DNA of 64,000 nucleotides, taken from NCBI RefSeq assembly GCF_030272615.1, contig NC_081409.1, forward strand, positions 654,256,468 to 654,320,467, read 5' to 3'. The DNA comes from Cryptomeria japonica (Eukaryota > Streptophyta > Pinopsida > Cupressales > Cupressaceae). Shown here piece after piece: positions 55,200 through 64,000 of the stretch. Numbering within the stretch: the first letter of the stretch is position 1; each line of letters starts with the position of its first letter. A program made the position numbers and the translations under genes. Under the pieces are notes generated by a model. The model did no database searches. It saw nothing but the letters and a program-made list of their open reading frames with translations, and was not told the DNA's origin.

Positions 55200-56395
55200 G
55201 AGAATCCTGGAGTCTATAACCTATTTTTCTTGGGGAAAAGAAAGAGAAGGGAGAGATAGATCAGAAAGGGATTGGGAAAAATCTGAAACTCTTTGAATCT
55301 CCTCAGGTGGCTTCCCTTTGAAAGCAATCAGATTTGCAACATTAAAAATGGGGGACAAAGAAACATTAGTAGGCAAATCAACTTTGTAAGCATTAGACCC
55401 ATACTTAGCCAAGATTTTGCAAGGGCCTATTCTCCTCATCTGAAGTTTTCTTGGAACTCCCTTTTGTAGCCTTTCTTTTTTCAAATGAACCATCACATAA
55501 TCACCTATGGAAAACTGAACATCTCTCTTTGTAGAATCCACTCTTGCCTTGACTTTTTGGGAGGTAGCTTGGAGAGCTTGTCTCACTTGCTCATGAACCT
55601 CCTTCATGGATTATGCCATGTCATATGTTGTTCCACTCTTATGCTACAAATTAGTGATATCCATCAACTCCATTATACCCCTTGGATGCATATTATAAAC
55701 AACTTCAAAAGGGATTTTACTTGTAGACCGGTTGACACTATCATTGTAGGTATACTCTGCTAGATGAATGAGCTAATCCCAACTCTATCCATATTCCTTT
55801 GTCAAGCACCTAAGCATGTTTCCAAGAGAACTGTTCACAACTTCGGCTTGGCCATCAGTTTGTGGATGATAAGCTGAACCAAAAGAGAGATTAGTACCCA
55901 ATCTCTTCCGCAATGTTTTCTAGAATTGACCAAGAAACTTAACATCCCTATCTAAAACAATGCTAGTAGGCAAACCATGAATTCTAACAACTTCTTTGAA
56001 AAACAAATAAGAAATATGACTTGCATCATGTGTTGTCTTACAAGGAATAAAGTGAGTTATTTTGCTGAATCTGTCAACTACTACAAAGATGCTATCAAAT
56101 CCTGCTTGAGTTCTAGGTAATCCTACCACAAAATCCATGCTAATACAATCCCAATGCCTATGTGGAATGGGAAGAGGCTAATATAAACCATCATTAGAGG
56201 AATTACCTTTTTCTTTCTAACATACCAAGCACTGCTCAACATACCTCTTGATATCTCTCTGCATCTTAGGCCAATAATAGAACCTTTGAACCATCTCTAA
56301 GGTCTTGTTGAGACTTCAATGTCCACTTAAGCACCCATTGTGCTTCTCTTGAATGGTGTTCTCTCTCATAGAACCTTTTGGAACACACAACTATC
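55200..56395 (-). pseudogene. Element B integrase
   Basis: Zinc domain H-(NGCLSG)-H ... KTLEMVQRFYYWPKMQRDI ... CLVC (about 56200-56330), with a TGA after the second His. DDE core: [27 protein letters not shown] (first Asp), [15 protein letters not shown] (second Asp). The Glu region (about 55850-55620) has stops. C-terminal part 55607-55221: RIGPCKILAKYGSNAYKVDLP, a GPY/F-like motif. Stops and frameshifts make it inactive. Confidence 0.85.
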
Positions 56396-56399
56396 CACC

Positions 56400-56980
56400 C
56401 CTGAATAACAAACCATCCTACAAAGTGAAATCAGCAAATGCACCATGGAAACTATTCTCAAAATCTTGACAAACTTTATAAGCTTCACCAAAATCATTAT
56501 CAGTAGGATACATGTCTTTGAAACTATCAATACCAATGCTCTGAACTTGAACCTCATGAATAGTTAACAACCTTCTACTCAAAGCATCTGCTACTTTATT
56601 CAACTAACCCTTCTTATGCTTAAGAGTAAAAGTGTAATCTTGTAAGTATTCTACCCATTTAACATGCCTATGATTCAGTTTATCCTATGAGTTTAAGAAA
56701 CTTAGTGCCCGATTATCTGTGTATACAACAAACTCCTTAGGAAGAAGATAGTGTCTCCATTTCCTGAGTGCTTGTACTAATGCATAGAGTTCTAAATCAT
56801 AGGAAGAGTACTTTTTCTTTGCATCATTCAACTTCTCACTAAAGAATGCAATTGGTCTATTTTCTTGACTTAAAACAACTCCTACACCAATATTACTAGC
56901 ATCACATTCAATAGTAAAAAGCTTATCAAAACTAGGTAGAATGAGCACTGGTTGAGTAGCTACTTTAGTTTTCAATAATT
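56400..56980 (-). pseudogene. Element B RNase H
   Basis: [19 protein letters not shown] (first Asp), [20 protein letters not shown] (Glu), [10 protein letters not shown] (second Asp), then VADALSRR at its end. D-E-D residues are present, but stops divide it near 56690 and 56605. Confidence 0.85.
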
Positions 56981-57008
56981 CAAACCCCTTATTGGCTGCA
57001 TTTGTCCA

Positions 57009-57900
57009 CTAAAATTTTACCTTTACACCCCCTTTGATGATGTCTAACATCGGAGCACAAATCTCACTAAATCCCCTGATAAATTTTCTATAAAATTGTG
57101 CCAAACCATGGAAGCTTCTGACATCACTGGTTGTCTTAGGAGTTGGCCAACTGGTTATTGCTAGAACTTTAGATTGATCCATTTTCAGATTGCCTCCTGA
57201 TACAACAAAACCAATATAGACCAATTCTTGCTTCAAGAAATCACATTTTTCTAGATTAATGGTTAGTTGTTCATCAGATAATTGTCTCAAAACAATAGCT
57301 AAATGCTTCAAATTCTCTTCCTTAGTCTTACTGAAAATAAGAATATCAACTAAATACACAACAACAAACTTTCCAATGAAATCATGTAAAACTTCATTCA
57401 TGAGTCTCATGAATGTGTTGGGAGCATTAGAGAGTCCAAATGGCATGACAAGCCACTCATAAAGACCCTCATTCATTTTGAAAGTTGTCTTCCATTCATC
57501 CCCATCTTTGATTCCTATCTGATGGTAACCACTCTTCAAGTCAATCTTACTGAAACACTGTGCACCCCCCAAACAATCCATCAAATCCTCTATCCTGGGT
57601 ATGGGAAATTTGTATCTGATGGTGATCTTGTTTATGGCTCTAGAATCTGTACAAAGTCTCCATGTTCCACCCTTCTTAGGTGCCAATACTATAGGCACTA
57701 CACAAGGACTAATGCTCTTCCTAATCAGCCCTTGGTCTAAGAGTTCTTGTATTTGTCTTGCTACCTCTTTCTTTTGTTTAGGGGTCATTTCATAGGCTGC
57801 CTTATTTGGCAAAGAGGCTCCAGGTATGAAGTCAATATGATGGCTAATGGCTCTATAAGGTGGTAAGGTTGTAGGTGTACCATCACTGATTATTTGTTTG
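57009..57900 (-). pseudogene. Element B reverse transcriptase
   Basis: About 267 codons open from the minus ATG (57812). [83 protein letters not shown] and [15 protein letters not shown] are standard chromovirus RT blocks. The catalytic motif reads YLVD where YLDD is normal, so a catalytic Asp is Val and the enzyme would be inactive. Upstream, a stretch to 58100 links it to protease. Confidence 0.9.
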
Positions 57901-58102
57901 AATTTATCAAGGATTTTCTACACCTCATATGGTATCTCAACTTTCTTTTATACCTTTTCTTCCTTGGGTTTCACTATGAGTGCAAATCCCACTGCTTCAC
58001 CCTCTTCTAGTGTTTTCATGAACTCTTTCTTATTCACTAACAAGATGTTAGGTACTTTGTTTCTTCTCTCTCCTTCTTCAATGAGGGAATGAATTTGATA
58101 GG

Positions 58103-58560
58103 TTACTCCATCTTTCTGAAATGAATAGGAGTTTCTTTCCCATCATGGTGTGATTTTCTGTCAAACTGCCATGGTCTACCGAACAGCAGGTGGCAAGAAT
58201 CCATAGGAAGGATGTCACATAGGATCCTATCTACATATACACCTATGTGGAAATCTACCCAGGCTTGCTCATTTACTAACACATGTTGTCCCTTATTTAA
58301 CCATGTGACTTTGTATGTTTCCTTGTGTTGTATCCTAGGTAGTTTCAATTTGCTTACTGCTTCCTCTGATAAGATGTTATCTGTGGATCCTGAATCTATG
58401 ATCACCTTACACACCTTTCCCGTGATTTTACACTTAATCCTGAACAATTCTCTTCTCTGTGAGACCTCTGTGCTGTGTGGCTTCTTCATTAACACTCTCT
58501 TGATCATTGAACTCTCACCATCTTCTGAAGCTAGGTTGTTCAATGCTGAAGTTCTGGTAT
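58103..58560 (-). pseudogene. Element B aspartic protease
   Basis: KVIIDSGSTDNILSEEAV with the DSG active site, then CHLLFGRPWQFDRKSHHDGK, the equivalent of LLGRPWQFDR. It reads without stops for 146 codons. The retropepsin fold is the family expectation. Confidence 0.88.
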
Positions 58561-58599
58561 TTCCTCCATCTTCCTGGACATAGTTACCCTCTTTTCACC

Positions 58600-59646
58600 A
58601 CCATAGGATGAACTAGGCTTCTCTAGGCATCTATAGGCAGGGTGGCCCAATTTTTGATAGTTATAACACTCCATGGTTGAGAAGTAGGAACCTCTCCTTG
58701 GTCCATTAGATCTACCCCTACTCGGGTTGCTTGATCCCCTACCCCTATAGTTGGGTTTGCTCTGAGAATCCCCACTTTTCTCTATAAGTTTAGACTCTCC
58801 CTAGGATCATTGATCTATGCTCCTTCCCCCAAAACTACCTCTATGACCTCTACCATCTCTTCCCTTACCTCTTCCTCTATTGTTTTGTTCTTGCTTTCTC
58901 CTACCTTTCTCTTCCACTTTAAGTGCCGATTGATAGCACTTGTGTACTATTTGTGGGCATAACAAGCTCATCTCTTCCTGGATGTTCCACCTCAATCCAT
59001 TCAAGTACCTTGCCACTTTTATTCTCTCATCTTCCACTACTCTGGATCTCATGCACAGTTTTTGAAACTCTTCAGTGTATCTTTTGACATCTAGTTCTTT
59101 TTGTCTCAAATTTTGTCTTTTCTTGTGAAGTTGTATTTCATAGTCTTCAGGAAGGTAGGTTTCTTTGATTTTTGTTACCATTTCTTTCCAGGTGGCTAGT
59201 GGTTTCTTACCTTCTTTCACCCTTTTCTCTTGGATGAACTTCCACCAAGTTAAGGTTGCCCCTCTCAGCCTTGATTTTGCTACCTTAACCTTTTGTGCTT
59301 CAGTCACTCCATCACATTCAAAATGGTTTTCGAGCCCTTCAATCCACTCTATAAGGGCATCTGGATCCATCTTCCAACTGAAAAGAGCCACTCCCTCTAA
59401 GGTTTTACCACTCATAGCTCTCAAGTCTTTCAAGAATGGTTCTTGCTCAATTATAGGGTTAGGTATGGGAACCTCATCTTCTATGGCTACCATTTTGCCC
59501 TTATCTCCAACCTTCTCATGGACCTCTTCAGTTTTGACTTCTACTTCAGCTAGTTTCATTGCTAGTTGATTTAATCTTTCTCTGAGTACCCTATTTTCCT
59601 CTTCTTGGTCTTCAACCTTCTTAGCTAATTCTGCATTAGTCACCAT
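58600..59646 (-). pseudogene. Element B gag
   Basis: ATG at 59646 (MVTNAELAKKVEDQEEENRV), coiled-coil-like, then LRGATLTWWKFIQEKRV and YLNGLRWNIQEEM, a Retrotrans_gag-type core (residues about 70-235), then an Arg/Gly-rich tail. After TGA/TAG codons near 58806-58800 the frame continues to a knuckle CYNYQKLGHPAYRC whose second Cys is Tyr (about 58625-58665). Probable single-base decay. Confidence 0.88.
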
Positions 59647-59683
59647 GTTTTCCTAATGTTCCTTTCCTTCTGAACCTTTTGTT

Positions 59684-59696
59684 GGCTCTAATACCA
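59684..59696 (-). other. Element B primer-binding site (initiator-Met tRNA type)
   Basis: Minus TGGTATTAGAGCC; one base differs from the usual TGGTATCAGAGCC. It lies three bases inside the LTR end. Confidence 0.88.
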
Positions 59697-59699
59697 CTA

Positions 59700-59764
59700 T
59701 GATAGGGAGATTGCTAGGAAAGTGCTCAAAAAGGCCAATTTGCTCAAGAAGTTCAATTTGTTAT
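59700..59764 (-). repeat. Element B 5' LTR fragment
   Basis: 65 bp identical in layout to 52883-52947, ending GTTAT where the 3' LTR has GTTAC. Element C begins at the next base. The rest of the LTR must lie after C. Confidence 0.92.
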
Positions 59765-60553
59765 TGTAGACACCCACAATTGTCTAGTCTAATTAAATAA
59801 ATATTTTATTTATTTAATTATCTAAACTTAATTCTTCTATTAATTAAATAAATCTTTATTTATTTAATTAATTCATTTATCCTCTTCTAGCCTTATTTCT
59901 CATTTAAATAAATACATTTATTTATTTAAATTATCCTTTTCTTAAATTAAATAAATATCTTATTTATTTAATTGATCCCACTTCTTCTATTAATTATATA
60001 AATCTTTATTTAATTAATTAATTCATTAACCTTTTCTACCCATGACACGTGTCATTCATCTCTTAATTCATACACTACCTACCCTTTTCATTATTTTATT
60101 ATTTCTTTTACCTACCCTATAATCATAGCCGACCTCCTTTTACACTTCTCAAACTTATCCCTCCATTTCATATAGTGTCTTCTATATAAGGAGATACTTC
60201 CTTCATTATTAAACCCTAATAAATCATCCTAATGACCTAACTACTTGTTTAATTGACTACTTGGCATATGCGATCCTACTTGCAACCACATTTCGTTCTT
60301 TGTTAAGCTCTTGTGCACATAAAATCTGAGAGCAAATACATCAAACAAGATCAATGGAGATGGGAAGAATGGAGATCCAAACCCTATTGCACATGTGATG
60401 GTATAATCTTTGTGATTTCATTTGATTTGCATTGTCTTAGGTAATCTTCATATGTTATGGTGGATCTTTGTTGTTGTTAGGCTAGGGTTTTGTGGTTGAA
60501 TTCATTTAGCCTTTCAATATCGTTATTATTGTTATTCATTTTCACCATCAACA
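59765..60553 (+). repeat. Element C 5' LTR (789 bp)
   Basis: Starts TGTAGACACCCACAA and ends CACCATCAACA. AATTAAATAAAT-type repeats fill 59795-60025. TATA-like CTATATAAGGAGA is at 60182-60194. A TGG primer-site candidate follows the CA end. The start shares TGTAGACAC with A's 3' LTR (15516). Confidence 0.85.
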
Positions 60554-60556
60554 TTT

Positions 60557-60574
60557 TGGCACACCCCGTGGGAC
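60557..60574 (+). other. Element C primer-binding-site candidate
   Basis: TGGCACACCCCGTGGGAC begins three bases after the LTR end. It is not of the initiator-Met type. I cannot name the tRNA. Confidence 0.65.
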
Positions 60575-63113
60575 ATGGATTTTTGTTAGATCTATGTTTT
60601 TTGTAGGTTTTTCTAACCCTATATTGCTGTTTTGTAAAACAATTTGGAGAATAACCTTGTGCAGCTAGGGTTTTGGACACAAAATAAGATCTTGGAGAGA
60701 TTTGATCATATCTCACAAATGGCTTAGAAATTTTGCACCAAATGTTTTTTGTAGGTTGAAGAAATTATTAGGAGCTCTCAATACAAAATTTAGAATTTTT
60801 GGATCATATTTTCATTTTTTATAAATTTTTTATGATTTTTCATAGAAAATTAATTTTGAGAGAAAATGAGAGAATTTTTTGGATTTTCTTACATTTTTGG
60901 AAATCACTCAAAATTATACATAGGATCTATTCTTTGTGATTTTAATTTTGATGCAAAATATTTCCGTAAAAATTGGATCTTTAAAAATTAGGGTTTTTTT
61001 GTATTTTGATCAAATCTCACAAACGGCTTTGAATTTTGGCATCAAAGTTTTTGTGCAAGTCAAAAACGTATCTGAAGGATTCAATCAAAATTTCAGATTT
61101 TTTTGGTCATGTTGTCAATTTATATGAATTTTTTATGAGTTTTCATAAAAAATTAATTTTGAGAGAAAATTAGCAAATTTTTTGGATTTTCTTACATTTT
61201 TGGAAATATCTTAGAATTATACATAGGATTTGTTCTTTGTGATTTTAAATTTGATGCAAAATTATTCCTCAAAAATTAGATCTTTGAAAATTAAGGTTTT
61301 ACATTATTTTACTCATATCTCACAAACTGCTTGGATTTGTTGCAGAAATGTTTTTATGCAAGTTTGGAAGTTCATTAGGACTCTCTAGTAAAATGTTTAG
61401 ATTTTTTGGATCAATTTTGCATTTTATATGAATTTTTTATGATTTTTCATAAAAAATTAATTTTTGGAGCAAATTAGCAAATGTTTTGGATTTTTTTACA
61501 TTTCTGGAAATCTCTTGAAATTTTACAAGTGTTGTTTTTTAATAATGAATCAAATCTTTGATTTGGTCAACAAAATGCATTGTTGAAGGCCCCTATTTCA
61601 CAAAGTCTTTTGGATCTAAAATTTACTTAATTTGTGTGCTTGCAGGAAGGGGTGATTATTTCAAACAATCCAAACTACTAATAAATCTTTGTTGCAGGTC
61701 CTTGGCAAGGGTTTTTGGATTTTTATTATGTGCCTTGTTTTCATAGACTAGCAAACACTTCAATTGGTGCACTAAAATTGAATCATTGTCTTTTGTGTCT
61801 TGAGCAATAGGCTCTTTTTGTTTAATCTTTAGAGGGCCTGTCTTCTCGTGTGGTCATTAGGACTACTAGTGAGAAGAGAACGACTCAAGTGGTAGCGAGG
61901 AAAACCCACCTCTTCTGAACCACTATAAACAATTGTATTCATGGTGAAAACTATGGATAATGTGTGCTGATTAGTTCATACCGACACTATGTCTGCCCAT
62001 AAACCCATTTGATCAAATTTATTTGATCAGTTGTAGGGTGTAACCCCTACCGGCTGGGAGCCTTCTGTATTTACAGAGCTGAAAGTGCCGCATGTATGGC
62101 CACATGAGCGGATGCCCTTACTAGCACCTTATTGTTTTAGAAGCTAAAATCCTTCTAGTTGTTGAGGCAGGAGGTTGGACCTCTAGTAACGGCCCACACA
62201 CATACGGTTCTTAGTAGAGATACAAAGTTCGCCATGGGGAGTTTTCGTTGGGAGTGATGCTTGGCTGACCCGAGAAGTGAGTGTCGAGGGTGGAGCCAGT
62301 GAGGTCAAGCATCTAAGTATCCACTCTGAATAGCATAGCCTCGGGGGTAAAACCTCATGTGGGATCAACAACTATTGTCTTGGCCAGCCATAAGAATTGT
62401 GCTTGACTTATTTTAAACATTCAAAACATTCAAGACCAAATAGCAAAACATTGTGTCTTTTGTGTCTTCAAGTGTATGCAAAACATTTTTACATCAAACA
62501 ACACACTTTTCTTGGAGTCATTTTGATTCTAAACACTTGCAAACATTGAGTCCTCATCAACATTGTGTCCTCTTGTCATGGAAATATAGTCAAAATTTCA
62601 GATTTGGTCACAACAAACAACTTCACAAATTGGAAAAATTTACAGTCCAGCAAACAAGAGCAATCAGTTTCAGAATTCTTGAGCTTCCTAGGTTATTTCT
62701 CCAGGTTTTCATCTAGCATTCAACCTGTCTTTGGGTCTCACAAAGTCCATCATTTCTTTACACCTTACATTACATTCACATTTGTCTAAACTTGAGTCAA
62801 AAGGTTACTTTCTTGTCCTCATCATACTTTGTCAACACACTACATACAACAACATTTTGCTAAGTGGTCCCTCATCAAGGTCTATCACCTTTGGGTCTCA
62901 TTTGATCTTACTTAGAGTCAAGGTCAACTTACCTCATCAAGAGAAACTATCCTCTCTTTGGAAGCCACACCTACTCTACTACATACATACTTGGTCTTAC
63001 ACTTTGGACATTGCAAGTACACTTCAGATTCATTTACATTCCATCCAACCCTTGGTCTTCCATACTTTTTCCATTTTCATCTAGTCTCACACATCTCGCT
63101 CAATACCTAGTTC
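60575..63113 (+). other. Element C leader (2.5 kb), with ~305-bp tandem repeats
   Basis: Between primer site and gag. Three diverged units of about 304 bp start at about 60701, 61005 and 61308, each with (T)CTCACAAA(T/C)(G/T)GCTT, then TTTTTGGAT..., TTTCATA(G/A)AAAATTAATTTT. A GC-richer stretch, 61840-62390, contains no long ORF and shows short self-complementary pieces; it may fold, but I could not test that. Long leaders are usual in Tat-like elements. Confidence 0.78.
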
Positions 63114-64000
63114 ATGGTTGAAACCCGTTCCCAAATATCTAGGAGAGAAACTAAAGAGGCTCAAGAGTCTGCAAACATGAGTTCTTATGAGTATGACAAT
63201 GATATCTTTTTTAATTCTAATCATATTACATTACCTGACATGGATGCCTATAGAAACATTCCAAATGTTGAGAACATGGACACTAAAAACAACAATGATA
63301 CACACAATGATGATATGGACAAATTTTTAGTACATTCAGCAGATGTGGAAGAATCCTTTATGGATCCCCGTTTCAATCGATTGGTTGAAGAAATAATGAG
63401 GAGGAATAGACAATACTTCTTACAAATGATGGTACAAAGTGGAGCCAAGATACCTCATGATTTTGACATGTCTCAAATAATGGAAAATCAGACTTTGCAA
63501 CAAACTCACTCCAACATGGATCAAAGAAGGCCTAATAGTGGAGGCAATAGAGGACCACATATGGTACCTGAATCACCATCATCTTTGTTTCAAAAACCAG
63601 AGGTCCCATACACACATGGTCAAGCATATGATACTCACCTTCGCAGACCATTATGGAAGTCTTATGTAGAGAAATATGCTCAATCACATATCAACGCTAA
63701 GGATCAACCACCAAAGCAATTGGATATTCAAAGGCATGCTCAAAATTTGGACACAAGGAAACCCCGTGTCAAATTTGGGGGCAACACATTAGAACATGAT
63801 ATGCCTGTAGATTATGGTATACATGGACAAAATAGATATTTCATTCCTCAACATGAATCTATACCAAGTGGTCCATATATGTAGCATCACTATAGACCTC
63901 CTCCATATGAACATGTGTATGATCAATATCATCCATATATGCAACATGCTCCTCCTCCAATTGGTGCCTCAAGCATAGGGTATGATCCAAGAAGTCGATC
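63114..64000 (+). CDS. Element C gag N-terminal part (runs off window, one TAG)
   Basis: ATG at 63114 (MVETRSQISRRETKEAQ) lies 2.5 kb after the primer site. The frame is open for 256 codons to TAG (63885-63887), then continues HHYRPPPYEHVYDQYHPYMQ to the window edge, so TAG probably replaces CAG. The N-terminal part is Asn/Asp/Met-rich, with DPRFNRLVEEIMRRNRQYFLQ, then Gln/Pro-rich. MVETRS-type starts and a Tat-like LTR fit a Tat-lineage Gag. The gag core and pol lie beyond the window. Confidence 0.65.

Larger units (their letters stand above)
52883..59764 (-). mobile_element. Element B: chromodomain Ty3/gypsy retrotransposon (minus, right LTR cut)
   Basis: 3' LTR 52883-55036 (TGATAGAG...CTGCACCA, 2154 bp) is followed by a polypurine tract (minus TTTGGGGGAG). 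Internal gag, protease, RT, RNase H, integrase and a chromodomain remnant follow. The initiator-Met-type primer site is at 59684-59696. The 5' LTR starts at 59700 and is cut after 65 bp by element C. The gag-PR-RT-RH-INT-CHR order places it among chromoviruses. The copy is inactive. Confidence 0.93.

Overview
The window looks like nuclear DNA of a land plant with a large, retrotransposon-rich genome. The evidence is layered Ty3/gypsy-type and copia-like LTR elements, initiator-Met tRNA primer sites of plant type, a PPR-gene relic and long AT-rich spacers with decayed ORFs. A gymnosperm (conifer-like) genome is my guess; nothing in the sequence proves it. There is no rRNA, tRNA, CRISPR array or bacterial operon. 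Almost everything is mobile DNA. One ORF, a very acidic protein at about 35.2-37.4 kb, could be a host gene.

Layout. (1) 1-16632: a decayed Ty3/gypsy element of the Tat type ('A', + strand) holds gag, protease, a G-patch, RT, two RNase H domains, integrase, a 3' minisatellite and a 3' LTR. It is split inside its first RNase H by a complete non-autonomous element ('N', 3534-11364, - strand) flanked by a perfect 5-bp target duplication, GTAGG. N encodes only a gag/protease-like frame. (2) 16633-24154: a copia-like non-autonomous element ('D', - strand) has iMet primer site, a coiled-coil/zinc-knuckle ORF1 and a long unknown ORF2. ORF2 is interrupted by a 1.24-kb terminal-inverted-repeat DNA transposon ('T', 19527-20766). 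T carries a striking array of GC-rich palindromes. (3) 24155-34970: AT-rich spacer with a probable LINE 3' end, a solo LTR ('S', 26943-28414) and duplicated segments matching the flanks of the acidic gene. (4) 35200-37398: the acidic, internally repeated ORF, followed by more duplicated flank. (5) 38600-47800: spacer, two diverged LTR-like copies, PPR remnants and the 5' LTR of another minus-strand copia-like element ('E'). (6) 47781-52882: two unrecognised long-ORF remnants, with a 152-bp tandem repeat between them. The second ORF ('U') is cut by (7) 52883-59764: a chromodomain Ty3/gypsy element ('B', - strand). Its 5' LTR is in turn interrupted after 65 bp by (8) 59765-64000: the 5' LTR, long leader and gag start of another Tat-like element ('C', + strand), which runs off the window.

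Four insertion events can be read at or near base resolution: N in A, T in D, B in U, and C in B. Most element ORFs share frame through scattered stop codons, so they are relics. N and C look youngest. N's frame is broken by only three TGA codons, and C's visible gag has one TAG. I found no convincing new functional system. The most unusual structures are the palindrome array in T, the frame-slipped acidic gene within a set of duplicated flanks, and the unrecognised ORFs of D, U and 47.8-48.5 kb.
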